A stretch of 48,637 nt of DNA, taken from the NCBI RefSeq assembly GCF_023715325.1, contig NZ_JAMBNX010000015.1:1-48637 (forward strand), read 5' to 3'. How positions within the stretch are numbered: position 1 is the stretch's first letter; the number at the start of each line of letters is the position of its first letter. Shown piece by piece: positions 24,094 through 32,704 of this stretch. The notes beneath the pieces were generated by a model, which saw nothing but the letters and a program-made list of their open reading frames with translations, ran no database searches and was not told the origin of the DNA. The position numbers and the translations under genes were made by a program. This DNA is from Agromyces mediolanus. GTDB lineage: Bacteria; Actinomycetota; Actinomycetes; Actinomycetales; Microbacteriaceae.

Positions 24094-25358
24094 TGGCCGC
24101 GACGAACCTGGGTTCGACGGGGGCCGCAGCGCCCGCGCGCGAGGCCACCCGCGGTCGCAAGCCCGCCCCGGCCGCGGAGGCGTACTGCGCGTCGGGCGCC
24201 TGCGTGCCCGGCGCGACCGAGCCGGCGCAGTCGGGCGCCGCGCACGTGACCGAGCCCGTCGCCTACGACGCCATCCTGCTCGCCGGCTTCGGCGGCCCGG
24301 AGGGGCAGGACGACGTCATCCCGTTCCTGCGCAACGTCACGAGCGGCCGCGGCATCCCCGACGAGCGCCTCGAAGAGGTCGCGCACCACTACCGCCACTT
24401 CGGCGGGGTGAGCCCGATCAACCAGCAGAACCGCGAACTGAAGGCGGCCCTCGAGGCCGAGCTCGCCCGGCGCGGCGTCGAGCTGCCCGTCATCTGGGGC
24501 AACCGCAACTGGGACCCCTACCTCAACGACGCGCTGAACGACGCGAACGAGCGCGGCTTCACCAAGCTCATCGCCATCGCGACCAGCGCCTACAGCTCGT
24601 ACTCCAGCTGCCGCCAGTACCGCGAGGACTTCGCCGACGCGCTCGCCGACACGGGGCTCGCCGAGACGGTCCAGATCGACAAGGTGCGCCAGTTCTTCGA
24701 TCACCCCGGCTTCGTGCAGCCGTTCATCGAGGGCGTGCGCGACGGTCTCGCCGAGCTCGAGCGCCGCGTGCCCGGCCTCGACCGCACGAACGGCGTGGAG
24801 GTGCTCTTCGCGACCCACTCGATCCCGTCCACCGACGCGGCGAAGTCCGGGCCGGCCGAGCGCGGCTTCGGTGAGGGCGGCGCCTATGCGGCGCAGCATC
24901 GCGCCGTCGCCGAGGTCGTCATGCGCGAGGCGGGCGCGGGCGACGTGCCGTGGCAGCTCGTCTACCAGTCCCGCTCCGGCCCCCCGTCGATGCCGTGGCT
25001 CGAGCCCGACATCAACGACGCCATCGCCGAGCTGCCCGCCGCGGGTCGCAAGGCCGTCGTGATCGTGCCGCTCGGCTTCGTCAGCGACCACATGGAGGTG
25101 CTCTGGGACCTCGACAACGAGGCGCTGGAGACCTGCCGCGAGTACGAGCTCGAGGCCGTCCGCGTGCCGACGCCCGGCACCCACCCCGCCTACGTGGCGG
25201 GCCTCGTCGACCTCGTGCTCGAGCGGGTCGACGGCACCCCGACCGAGGAGCGCCCCGCCATGACCGAGCTCGGCCCCTGGTACGACGTCTGCCGTCCCGG
25301 CTGCTGCGAGAACGTCCGCCTCGGGTTCCGCCCCGCCCTCGCCGGGATCGCGCCGTGA
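24093..25358 (+). CDS. hemH: Coproporphyrin ferrochelatase
   Basis: A 421-aa ferrochelatase inserting Fe2+ into coproporphyrin III. The core starts at YDAILLAGFGGPEGQDDVIP. The catalytic His is in VLFATHSIPS, and VYQSRSGPPSMPWLEPDIND is the conserved second metal region. Cysteines at SYSSCRQYREDF and DVCRPGCCENVRLG match the [2Fe-2S] ligands of actinobacterial enzymes such as that of M. tuberculosis. The N-terminus has an unusual 55-residue extension with a Cys pair (AYCASGACVPG) whose role is unclear. The ATG at 24093 shares one base with the hemQ stop; the stop overlaps hemC by four bases. Confidence 0.95.
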   Translation: MAATNLGSTGAAAPAREATRGRKPAPAAEAYCASGACVPGATEPAQSGAAHVTEPVAYDAILLAGFGGPEGQDDVIPFLRNVTSGRGIPDERLEEVAHHYRHFGGVSPINQQNRELKAALEAELARRGVELPVIWGNRNWDPYLNDALNDANERGFTKLIAIATSAYSSYSSCRQYREDFADALADTGLAETVQIDKVRQFFDHPGFVQPFIEGVRDGLAELERRVPGLDRTNGVEVLFATHSIPSTDAAKSGPAERGFGEGGAYAAQHRAVAEVVMREAGAGDVPWQLVYQSRSGPPSMPWLEPDINDAIAELPAAGRKAVVIVPLGFVSDHMEVLWDLDNEALETCREYELEAVRVPTPGTHPAYVAGLVDLVLERVDGTPTEERPAMTELGPWYDVCRPGCCENVRLGFRPALAGIAP

Positions 25359-26311
25359 CCGAGACCATCCGCGTCGGCACCCGGGGCAGCGCCCTCGCGG
25401 TCGCCCAGACCCGCTGGATCGCCGAGCGCATCGCCAAGGCCGCCGGCGGCGCCGAGATCGAGCTCGTCCAGGTGACCACGCACGGCGACACCTCGCGCGC
25501 CTCGCTGAGCGAGATCGGCGGCGAGGGCGTGTTCGCCGCCGCGCTGCGCGAGTCGCTGCTCGCGGGCGACTGCGACGTGGTCGTGCACTCCCTGAAAGAC
25601 CTGCCGACCGCCGAGCACGAGGGCCTGCGCCTCGGCGCCGTGCCGAAGCGCGCCGACCCCCGCGACGCGCTCTGCGCCCGCGACGGGCTCACGCTCGCCG
25701 AGCTGCCGGAGGGCGCCCGGGTCGGCACCGGTTCGCCGCGTCGCATCGCGCAGCTGCGCTCGGTGCGTCCCGACCTCGAGGTCGTCGACCTCCGCGGCAA
25801 CGTCGACACCCGACTCGGCAAGGTGGCGAGCGGCGAGCTCGACGCCGTCGTGCTCGCCGCGGCGGGGCTCGGCCGGCTCGGTCGGCTCGAGGCCGCGACC
25901 GAGCTGCTCGAGCTCGGCGACTGGCCGACCGCACCCGGCCAGGGCGCACTCGCCGTCGAAGTTCGTCGCGAGCGCGGCGAGCGGGTGCTGGAGCGCGCCC
26001 TCGAGGGCGTCGACCACCGCTCGACCCGGGCCACGGTGCTCGCCGAGCGACTCGTGCTCGCGGGACTCGAGGCCGGCTGCTCGGCACCGATCGCGGCGAA
26101 CGCCTTCATCGAGGACGAACTTCTGTTCCTCACGGCCACCGTGTACAGTGCCGACGGGGCGCGCAAGCTGACGAGTTCTCACGCTGCAACCCCCGAAAGC
26201 CGCTCGACCGCCGACCTGGCCGAGGCGGCAGGCGACGTCGCCGAGCGCGTCGTCGCCGAACTCCTCGGCAACGGTGCCGCAGACCTGGCAGCACTCGAGG
26301 AGCCGCGGTGA
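25355..26311 (+). CDS. hemC: Hydroxymethylbilane synthase (porphobilinogen deaminase)
   Basis: A 318-aa enzyme that polymerises four porphobilinogens. It starts at a GTG overlapping the hemH stop (VTETIRVGTRGSALAVAQTR). VVVHSLKDLPTAEHEGLRLG and VGTGSPRRIAQLRSVRPDLE are the substrate-binding segments. The dipyrromethane cofactor attaches to Cys near residue 241 in LEAGCSAPIA. VVDLRGNVDTRLGKV is also diagnostic. It is in the hemQ-hemH-hemC-hemD chain with four-base overlaps on both sides. Confidence 0.96.
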   Translation: MTETIRVGTRGSALAVAQTRWIAERIAKAAGGAEIELVQVTTHGDTSRASLSEIGGEGVFAAALRESLLAGDCDVVVHSLKDLPTAEHEGLRLGAVPKRADPRDALCARDGLTLAELPEGARVGTGSPRRIAQLRSVRPDLEVVDLRGNVDTRLGKVASGELDAVVLAAAGLGRLGRLEAATELLELGDWPTAPGQGALAVEVRRERGERVLERALEGVDHRSTRATVLAERLVLAGLEAGCSAPIAANAFIEDELLFLTATVYSADGARKLTSSHAATPESRSTADLAEAAGDVAERVVAELLGNGAADLAALEEPR

Positions 26312-27123
26312 GTGAATTCGAACCGATGACGGGCACGATCAACGTGTCCGTCTCGGGCGACGGCAAACCGCTCGCCGGCTGGCGCGTGCTCGTGCCCCGC
26401 GGCGGCCCGTGGGGCGACGCGGTCGCTGCCGCGCTCCGCTCGCGCGGGGCCACCCCCGTCATCGCCCCGATGATCAACTTCGCCCCGGCCGACGATCAGG
26501 CCGCCCTGGAGTCCGCGCTCGAGAAGCTCGGTCGCGGGGAGTTCGACTGGGTGACCCTCACGAGCGCGACCACGGTCGACGTGCTCTCCACGTATGGCGC
26601 CACCATCCCGGCGTCGACGAAGGTCGCGGCGGTCGGCGAGACCACCGCCGCGGCGCTCACCGCCGCCGGGTACCACGTCGACATCGTGCCCTCCGAGGAG
26701 AACTCGGCGCGCGGCCTGCTCGAGGAGTGGGAAGCCGCGACCGAGGGGCAGAAGGGCCTGCGCGTGCTCGCGCTCCGCTCGGCGATCGCGAAGCAGGTGC
26801 TCTCGGTCGGCCTGCAGCGCATCGGTCACCACGTCGAGGCGGTCGTCGCGTACCGCACCGTCGGGGTGCCCGTGGCCGACAAAGTCATCGAGGACGTCCG
26901 GGCCGGCAACGTGAGCGCCGTGCTCGTGACCTCGGGCAGCGTGGCCGAGCAGGTGCAGCAGCAGCTCGGCCCGATCCCGGAGCAGACGCTCGTCGCAGCC
27001 ATCGGCCCGCAGACGCAGCGGGATGCCGCGAAGCTCGGCCTGCGGGTCGACGTCGTCGCCGTCGAGCGCAGCGCCGAGTCGCTCATCGACGCGGTCGTGA
27101 ACGCCGCGCTCGCGCGGGCGTGA
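26308..27123 (+). CDS. hemD: Uroporphyrinogen III synthase
   Basis: A 271-aa protein with the two-domain HemD fold. The N-domain begins LAGWRVLVPRGGPWGDAVAA, and the inter-domain region carries WVTLTSATTVDVLSTYG. The C-domain has LALRSAIAKQVLSVGLQRIG and VSAVLVTSGSVAEQVQQQLG, ending in AAIGPQTQRDAAKLGL. It cyclises hydroxymethylbilane with inversion of ring D. The start is GTG 26308 overlapping the hemC stop; an internal ATG at 26326 would shorten it by six residues. No fused methyltransferase domain is present, so it is dedicated to the haem branch by sequence. Confidence 0.92.
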   Translation: MSEFEPMTGTINVSVSGDGKPLAGWRVLVPRGGPWGDAVAAALRSRGATPVIAPMINFAPADDQAALESALEKLGRGEFDWVTLTSATTVDVLSTYGATIPASTKVAAVGETTAAALTAAGYHVDIVPSEENSARGLLEEWEAATEGQKGLRVLALRSAIAKQVLSVGLQRIGHHVEAVVAYRTVGVPVADKVIEDVRAGNVSAVLVTSGSVAEQVQQQLGPIPEQTLVAAIGPQTQRDAAKLGLRVDVVAVERSAESLIDAVVNAALARA

Positions 27124-27141
27124 GCTGAGCGGCCGCTCCCG

Positions 27142-27153
27142 TAGTCTCGGCTC
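27142..27153 (+). promoter_or_regulatory. -10 element and six-base spacer of the DUF1624/DUF418-like gene
   Basis: TAGTCT (27142-27147), cggctc, then the ATG at 27154. It is identical in hexamer and spacing to the HNH gene promoter at the left end of the window. Confidence 0.5.
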
Positions 27154-28479
27154 ATGACGTCGAGCGAGCCGGTCGAGGACCACGCCCGACGCGGCGCACG
27201 CCGCGCGGGGGCGAGCCGTATCGTCGGCATCGACTACGCCCGCTTCCTCGCCCTCGCCGGCATGATGGCCACCCACCTCTGGACGTGGCAGGCCGACGGC
27301 GGCACGCCCGCCCTCTCCGCCGCCCTGCAGGGCAAGGCCGCCGCGCTCTTCGCGGTGCTCGCCGGGGTCGGCATCGCGCTCTCCACCCGTCGGCCCATCG
27401 CCGAGGGTCGGGTCGCATCGGCGCGCTGGGCCGTATTCGGCCGCGGCCTCGCCCTCCTCGTCCTCGGGCTGACGCTCGGCCTGTTCCCGGGCAGCATCCT
27501 CGTCATCCTCGCCTACTACGCGCTGACGTTCTGGGCGATGATCCCGTTCCTCCGCGTGCCGAGCCGCGTGCTGCTGCCGATCGCCGCGGGGTGGGCCCTC
27601 GTCTGGCCGCCGCTGCTGCAGCTCTGGCGCGCCGAGCTGGTCGTGCCGTACGAGGTCGGCAGTGCGAGCTGGCTCGACCTCGAGGACCCGCTGCGACTCG
27701 TGCGGAGCCTCCTCGTCACCGGCGTGTACCCCGTCGGGACCTGGCTCGTCTACACGATGGTCGGGCTCGTGGTCGGCCGCGCCGTGCTCGCCGTCGTCGC
27801 GGAGCCCGCACGGCTCCGCGTCCTCGGCATCCGGCTCGCGGCGATCGGGGCGGGGATCGCCGCCGTCGCCGTCTCGCTCAGCTGGGTGCTCGCCGTGCCG
27901 CTCGGCGGTCTGGACCGTCTCGCCGAGGACCGAGCCGACCTCGGGCGGCCCGGCGTGGCCGAGCTGTTCCTCGCCGAGCAGTTCGGCGGACCGCCCGCCG
28001 GCAGCCCGTGGTGGCTCGCATCGCCGGCGCCGCACACCGGCACCACGTTCGATCTCGCCATCACCTGCGGCACCTCGCTGCTCGCGCTCGGACTCTGCCT
28101 CGCGATCGGTGCCAGCCTCGGGCCGCGGGCGCGGCTCGCGCTCGCCCCGCTCGGCGCCGCCGGCGGTGCCCCGCTCACCGTCTACACCGCGCACGTGCTC
28201 GCCGCCGGACTCGTCGACGCCCTCGCCTCGCTCGAGCCGTGGGACGACGGCATCCCCTGGCAGGTGTCGAGCCTCCAACTGTGGCTGCTGCACGTCGCGG
28301 GCGCGCTGCTCATCGGGCTCGTGCTCGCCCTCCTCAGCCGGCGCGGGCCGCTCGAGGCCGTCGTCGCCTGGGTCGCCCGTCGCTTCGCGCGGCTGGGGCG
28401 GCGGACGGCGGATGCCGCGGATGCCTCGTCGTCGCCGCCAGGCGACGTCCAGCCGGGCCCGCGTAGGCTTGACGGGTGA
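27154..28479 (+). CDS. Polytopic membrane protein, DUF1624/DUF418-like (HGSNAT-type acyltransferase)
   Basis: A 441-aa protein with about ten membrane helices. Near the N-terminus [20 protein letters not shown] matches the DUF1624/HGSNAT-type motif, in which a membrane His takes part in acetyl transfer from cytoplasmic acetyl-CoA to an extracytoplasmic sugar. Later segments ([20 protein letters not shown]) resemble the DUF418 C-terminal part. The actual substrate is unknown; a cell-wall or glycolipid sugar is plausible. It lies between hemD and hemB and its stop overlaps the hemB start by four bases, but it has its own leaderless-type promoter, so a haem role is doubtful. The C-terminal 40 residues are disordered. 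Confidence 0.75.
   Translation: MTSSEPVEDHARRGARRAGASRIVGIDYARFLALAGMMATHLWTWQADGGTPALSAALQGKAAALFAVLAGVGIALSTRRPIAEGRVASARWAVFGRGLALLVLGLTLGLFPGSILVILAYYALTFWAMIPFLRVPSRVLLPIAAGWALVWPPLLQLWRAELVVPYEVGSASWLDLEDPLRLVRSLLVTGVYPVGTWLVYTMVGLVVGRAVLAVVAEPARLRVLGIRLAAIGAGIAAVAVSLSWVLAVPLGGLDRLAEDRADLGRPGVAELFLAEQFGGPPAGSPWWLASPAPHTGTTFDLAITCGTSLLALGLCLAIGASLGPRARLALAPLGAAGGAPLTVYTAHVLAAGLVDALASLEPWDDGIPWQVSSLQLWLLHVAGALLIGLVLALLSRRGPLEAVVAWVARRFARLGRRTADAADASSSPPGDVQPGPRRLDG
28464..28475 (+). promoter_or_regulatory. Internal -10 element and six-base spacer of hemB
   Basis: TAGGCT (28464-28469), tgacgg, then the hemB GTG at 28476. The promoter lies inside the last codons of the upstream membrane protein gene, so hemB-hemL can be transcribed separately. 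Confidence 0.5.
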
Positions 28480-29468
28480 GCTCCGCGCCAGCCATCCGCC
28501 CCCGTCGTCTGCGGCAGAGTGCCGCACTCCGCCGCCTCGTCTCCGAGACCCGGCTGCACCCCGCCGACCTCGTGCTGCCGATCTTCGTCCGCGAGGGCGT
28601 CGCCGAGGCGGTGCCGATCGCCTCGATGCCGGGCGTCGTGCAGCACTCGCTGGAGAGCGTGAAGCGCGCCGTCGCCGAGGCGGCCGAGGCGGGCGTCGGC
28701 GGCGTCATGCTGTTCGGTGTCCCCGAGACGCGCGACGCGATCGGCTCCGGCGCGACCGACGCCGACGGCATCCTGAACGTCGCCACCCGAATCGTGCGCG
28801 AGGAGGCCGGCGACGCCCTCGTCGTGCAGACCGACCTCTGCCTCGACGAGTTCACCGACCACGGCCACTGCGGCGTGCTCGACCCCTTCGGCGCGGTCGA
28901 CAACGACGCCACCCTCGACCGCTACCGTGAGATGGCGCTCGTGCAGGCCGCCTCCGGCTCGCAGCTGCTCGGGCTCTCCGGCATGATGGACGGTCAGGTC
29001 GCCGCCGTGCGGCAGACGCTCGACGCCGCCGGCTTCGCCGACACCGCGATCCTCGCGTACTCGGCCAAGTACGCGTCCGCGTTCTACGGTCCCTTCCGTG
29101 ACGCCGTCGAGTCGACGCTCGAGGGCGACCGGCGCAGCTACCAGCTCGACCCCGGCAACCGCCGCGAAGGCCTGCGCGAGGCGACCATCGACCTCGAAGA
29201 AGGCGCCGACATCGTCATGGTGAAGCCCGCCGGCAGCTACCTCGACGTGCTCGCCGACGTCGCCGCCGTCTCGGAGGTGCCGGTCTGGGCGTACCAGGTC
29301 TCCGGCGAGTACGCGATGATCGAGGCCGCGGCCATGCACGGCTGGATCGACCGCCGCCGCGCGATCGTCGAATCGGTGCGCTCCATCCGCCGAGCCGGCG
29401 CCGACGCCGTGCTCACCTACTGGGCGAGCGAGCTCGCCACCTGGATCCGGAACGGGGACGAGGCATGA
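28476..29468 (+). CDS. hemB: Delta-aminolevulinic acid dehydratase (porphobilinogen synthase)
   Basis: A 330-aa enzyme joining two ALA molecules into porphobilinogen. The two active-site lysines are in [20 protein letters not shown] and [16 protein letters not shown]. The metal site reads [15 protein letters not shown]: two of the three zinc cysteines of the classic C-x-C-x7-C motif are present and the middle one is Asp, a mixed form I believe is common in Actinobacteria. The start is GTG 28476, overlapping the upstream stop and lying six bases after TAGGCT. The stop overlaps the hemL ATG by four bases. Confidence 0.95.
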   Translation: MSSAPAIRPRRLRQSAALRRLVSETRLHPADLVLPIFVREGVAEAVPIASMPGVVQHSLESVKRAVAEAAEAGVGGVMLFGVPETRDAIGSGATDADGILNVATRIVREEAGDALVVQTDLCLDEFTDHGHCGVLDPFGAVDNDATLDRYREMALVQAASGSQLLGLSGMMDGQVAAVRQTLDAAGFADTAILAYSAKYASAFYGPFRDAVESTLEGDRRSYQLDPGNRREGLREATIDLEEGADIVMVKPAGSYLDVLADVAAVSEVPVWAYQVSGEYAMIEAAAMHGWIDRRRAIVESVRSIRRAGADAVLTYWASELATWIRNGDEA

Positions 29469-30919
29469 GCGCCCTTCGACGAGCTCAGGGGACCAGCGAC
29501 GCCCTTCGACGAGCTCAGGGAACCAGCGGAGCTCAGGGGACCAGCGGAGCTCAGGGGACCAGCGGAGCTCAGGGGACCAGCGACGCCCTTCGACGAGCTC
29601 AGGGGACCAACGCGGAGCTGTTCGCCCGCGCGCAGGCGGCGATCCCCGGCGGGGTGAACTCGCCCGTGCGCGCCTTCGGCTCCGTCGGCGGCACCCCGCG
29701 GTTCCTCGTGTCCGCCCGCGGGCCCTACGTGACCGACGCCGAGGGACGCGAGTACGTCGACCTCGTCGCCGGCTGGGGCCCCGCCGTCCTGGGCCACGCC
29801 GATCCGCGCGTCGTCGACGCGGTGCAGGCCGCCGCCGCCCGCGGTCTCTCCTTCGGCTCCTCGACCCCGGCCGAGACCGAGCTCGCCGAACTCGTCGAGG
29901 GGCGGGTCGCGCCCGTCGAGCAGCTCCGGCTCGTGTCCACCGGCACCGAGGCGACGATGAGCGCCATCCGTCTCGCCCGCGGCGCCACCGGCCGCGACCT
30001 CCTCGTGAAGTTCGCCGGGCACTACCACGGCCACTCCGACGGGCTGCTCGCCGCGGCCGGATCGGGGCTCGCGACCTTCGCGCTGCCCGGCTCCGCGGGC
30101 GTGCCCGCCGACATCGCCGCGCTCACCCTGGTCGTGCCGTACAACGACCTCGACGCGCTCGCCGCGGTCTTCGCCGAGCACGGCGAGCGCATCGCCGCCG
30201 TCATCGTCGAGGCCTCCGCCGCGAACATGGGCGTCGTGCCGCCGCTGCCGGGCTTCAACCGCGCCCTCGTCGAGCTCGCGCACGCCCACGGCGCGCTCGT
30301 CATCAGCGACGAGGTGCTCACCGGGTTCCGGGTGTCCGCAGCCGGCTGGTGGGGCCTCGAGTCGCGCGACGAGGCATCCGCGTACACGCCCGACCTGCTG
30401 ACCTTCGGCAAGGTCATCGGCGGCGGGATGCCGGTGGCCGCCCTCGGCGGCCGGGCGGAGCTCATGCAGCAGCTCGCGCCGCTCGGCCCGGTCTACCAGG
30501 CCGGCACGCTCTCCGGGAACCCCGTCGCCGTCGCCGCCGGCATCGCCACCCTCCGCGCCGCCGACGCCGAGGTCTACCGGCGCCTCGACGCCGCGGCCGC
30601 GACGATCTCGACCGCGGTGTCCGAGGCGCTGGCCGCCGAGGGCGTCGCCCACGCCGTGCAGCGCGCCGGCAACCTCTTCAGCTTCGTCTTCGGCGAGGAG
30701 CTGGCCGGCGGCGCCCGCGACTACGCGACCGTGCAGCGGCAGGAGGTGTGGCGCTACGCCCCGTTCTTCCACGCCATGCTCGACGCCGGAGTCTCGCTGC
30801 CGCCGAGCGTCTTCGAGGCGTGGTTCGTCACCGCGGCGCACGACGAGTCGGCGATCGGCCGCATCCTCGACGCGCTCCCGGCGGCGGCGCGCGCCGCCGC
30901 ATCCGCCCGCGCCGCCTGA
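29465..30919 (+). CDS. hemL: Glutamate-1-semialdehyde 2,1-aminomutase with repeat-derived N-terminal extension
   Basis: A 484-aa PLP enzyme turning glutamate-1-semialdehyde into ALA. The family core begins at about residue 50 ([20 protein letters not shown]). The PLP lysine is in [19 protein letters not shown], and [10 protein letters not shown] and [15 protein letters not shown] are intact. Residues 3-49 are odd: they are a tandem peptide repeat ([10 protein letters not shown], then SGAQGT units) encoded by copies of the dispersed REP-like element found at 6722-6934. The ATG at 29465 overlaps the hemB stop, so the extension is probably translated. An alternative is initiation just before the core, but no ATG or GTG with a good ribosome-binding site is evident there. 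Confidence 0.93.
   Translation: MSALRRAQGTSDALRRAQGTSGAQGTSGAQGTSGAQGTSDALRRAQGTNAELFARAQAAIPGGVNSPVRAFGSVGGTPRFLVSARGPYVTDAEGREYVDLVAGWGPAVLGHADPRVVDAVQAAAARGLSFGSSTPAETELAELVEGRVAPVEQLRLVSTGTEATMSAIRLARGATGRDLLVKFAGHYHGHSDGLLAAAGSGLATFALPGSAGVPADIAALTLVVPYNDLDALAAVFAEHGERIAAVIVEASAANMGVVPPLPGFNRALVELAHAHGALVISDEVLTGFRVSAAGWWGLESRDEASAYTPDLLTFGKVIGGGMPVAALGGRAELMQQLAPLGPVYQAGTLSGNPVAVAAGIATLRAADAEVYRRLDAAAATISTAVSEALAAEGVAHAVQRAGNLFSFVFGEELAGGARDYATVQRQEVWRYAPFFHAMLDAGVSLPPSVFEAWFVTAAHDESAIGRILDALPAAARAAASARAA
29471..29610. repeat. REP-like element array inside the hemL coding region
   Basis: Full units (gcccttcgacgagctcaggg then gaccagcgac, 30 bp) lie at 29471-29500 and 29501-29528. Three identical 18-bp units (gagctcaggggaccagcg) lie at 29529-29546, 29547-29564 and 29565-29582, then another full unit ends at 29610. 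All units are multiples of three. The core cttcgacgagctcag is the same as in the intergenic cluster at 6722-6934. Confidence 0.85.
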
Positions 30920-30997
30920 GCCGGCCCGGTCCGACCGGCCGGCCCCATCTCACGATTGCTCCTGAATTGTCAGGGGTGATCGGGCAGGATGGAGGGC

Positions 30998-31378
30998 ATG
31001 GCGAAGCTCCGTGTGCACAGCGACCGGATCGAGGTGCAGCTCACCCCGGCCGAGAAGTCGCTCGCTCTGCGCGGTGACGACATCGTCGTGCAGCAGGGCG
31101 ACATCCGCTCGGCCATCATCACCGACGATCCGTGGATCTGGATCCGGGGCATCCGTCGCCGGGGCACCGAGGTGCCGCTCGTCGTCGCGGTCGGCGTGTG
31201 GAAGTACCACGGCGGCAGCGACTTCGTCATCGTCAAGGGCAAGCGTCAGGCCGTCGTGCTCGAGCTCTCGGGCGGCGAGTTCGCGCGGCTCATCGTGTCG
31301 ACGAACCACGCGGCGCAGCTCATCGATTCGCTGCGAGTCACCGCCGCCTCCGACGTCGAGGCCGACCCCGGCGAATAG
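30998..31378 (+). CDS. Conserved hypothetical protein, PH-like fold (127 aa)
   Basis: A small all-beta protein from ATG 30998; a second in-frame ATG at 30989 is nine bases upstream. It begins AKLRVHSDRIEVQLTPAEKS and contains IITDDPWIWIRGIRRRGTEV, VAVGVWKYHGGSDFVIVKGK and a C-terminal helix (EFARLIVSTNHAAQLIDSLR). The strand pattern and the closing helix look like a bacterial pleckstrin-homology-type domain. I recognise it as a conserved actinobacterial hypothetical, without a function. CAGGAT at 30985-30990 may be its -10. No signal peptide or membrane segment. Confidence 0.7.
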   Translation: MAKLRVHSDRIEVQLTPAEKSLALRGDDIVVQQGDIRSAIITDDPWIWIRGIRRRGTEVPLVVAVGVWKYHGGSDFVIVKGKRQAVVLELSGGEFARLIVSTNHAAQLIDSLRVTAASDVEADPGE

Positions 31379-31418
31379 GCGCGAGCGCACCGCTCACCGG
31401 TCCGTCGTGCTCCGCGGG

Positions 31419-31448
31419 TTCGTCACCCGAGCGCGGGTCATCTAGGAT
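31419..31448 (+). promoter_or_regulatory. Promoter of the kinase/giant-protein operon
   Basis: TTCGTC (31419-31424), an 18-base spacer and TAGGAT (31443-31448). The start expected near 31455 leaves a leader of about 120 bases before the kinase GTG, with GGGAGGGG as ribosome-binding site. It is the only clear promoter I see for the eight-gene unit. Confidence 0.5.
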
Positions 31449-31573
31449 GACTCGCGGACGCCGCAGGCAGGCGTCCGCGGGATCCGGGGGCCGCGACGGC
31501 TGCGCCCGACTCGGACGACGGAACGGGGTACGCCTGTCGGCGGTCCGATGACGAGCTGGCAGGGAGGGGCCGC

Positions 31574-32704
31574 GTGGCGAAGCGATTGCCCTCTGCGCCG
31601 CCCGTGCTCGCGGGCTACAGCTACGTGCGCCCGCTCGGCACCGGCGGCTTCGCCGACGTCTTCCTCTACGAGCAGGACCTGCCGCGCCGGGTCACCGCCG
31701 TGAAGGTGCTGCTCGTCGACGTGGTCGACGCCGAGGCGCGCCGCTCGTTCACCGTCGAGGCCGACGCGATGGCTCGGCTGAGCGCGCACCCCTCGATCGT
31801 GACCATCCACCAGGCCTCGATCTCCGCAGACGGCCGCCCCTACCTTGTGATGGAGTACTGCCCGGACTCGCTCGGCGCGAAGGCCAAGCGCGGGCCGATG
31901 CCCTACGACGAAGTGCTCGACATCGGGGTGCGCATGGCCGGCGCCCTCGAGACCGCGCACCGCACGGGCCTCCTGCACCGCGACATCAAACCGAGCAACC
32001 TGCTGCTGAACTCGCTCGGCGCCCCCGTGCTCGCCGACTTCGGCATCGCCGCAGCGATCGGCGACGGGCAGGGCGAGGCGTTCGCGATGTCGATCCCGTG
32101 GAGCGCGCCCGAGGTGCTCGGCGAGCAGACGACCGGCACCGTCGCCTCCGAGATCTGGGGGCTCGGCGCGACCCTCTACACGCTGCTCGCGGGGCACAGC
32201 CCCTTCGAGCTGCCCGACCGCGCCCGCAACACGGTCGACCAGCTGTCCCGCCGGGTGCTCTCGGCGAGGTACACGCCGCTCTCCCCGCGCGGCGTGCCGC
32301 CCCGCATCGACGCGGTGCTGGCGACCGCGATGCAGCGCGATCCGTCGCGCCGCTACGCGTCCATGAACGAGTTCGGCGAACAGCTGCGCTGGGCCCAGTA
32401 CGAGCTCGGCCTCACGCCCACCACGCTCGAGGTCGCCGCGCCCGAGTGGGCCGCGGCCGCCCCGATCGACTTCGCCGACGCCTCGAGCCGCGGGCCCGTC
32501 GTCTCGACGGTGAAGCCGGACGGCCGGCTCGCGGCACGCACCGCGGCCGCCGCGACTCCCCGTGGCCGTATCGTCGACGACGGCGGGCTCGCCGCCGCGC
32601 CGGCGAGGAACGGATGGCTGAAGCCGACGCTCATCGGCGTGAGCGCCGGGCTCGGGGTCCTCCTCGCGGGCGCGGTCGCGCTGAACCTGGCGGGGGTGCT
32701 CTGA
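31574..32704 (+). CDS. Membrane Ser/Thr protein kinase (PknB-like catalytic domain, no sensor domain)
   Basis: A 376-aa kinase from GTG 31574 with GGGAGGGG upstream. The catalytic domain spans about residues 14-270: glycine loop VRPLGTGGFADVFLYEQ, Lys in VTAVKVLLVD, catalytic loop LLHRDIKPSNLLL (Asp near 137), and DFGIAAA. The activation segment ends MSIPWSAPEVL instead of the usual GTPxYMAPE, a departure worth noting. A linker of about 80 residues leads to one C-terminal membrane helix (LIGVSAGLGVLLAGAVALNL). There is no extracellular PASTA or other sensor, so the ligand-binding role may lie with a partner. It is first in an operon that also encodes an FHA protein and a PP2C phosphatase. The stop shares a base with the start of the giant gene (TGATG). 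Confidence 0.93.
   Translation: MAKRLPSAPPVLAGYSYVRPLGTGGFADVFLYEQDLPRRVTAVKVLLVDVVDAEARRSFTVEADAMARLSAHPSIVTIHQASISADGRPYLVMEYCPDSLGAKAKRGPMPYDEVLDIGVRMAGALETAHRTGLLHRDIKPSNLLLNSLGAPVLADFGIAAAIGDGQGEAFAMSIPWSAPEVLGEQTTGTVASEIWGLGATLYTLLAGHSPFELPDRARNTVDQLSRRVLSARYTPLSPRGVPPRIDAVLATAMQRDPSRRYASMNEFGEQLRWAQYELGLTPTTLEVAAPEWAAAAPIDFADASSRGPVVSTVKPDGRLAARTAAAATPRGRIVDDGGLAAAPARNGWLKPTLIGVSAGLGVLLAGAVALNLAGVL

Noticed and set aside
30920..30950. GC-rich inverted repeat after hemL as a terminator
   Set aside because: The best stem (about seven pairs) needs a bulge and has no T-run. It is no better than expected by chance in this composition.
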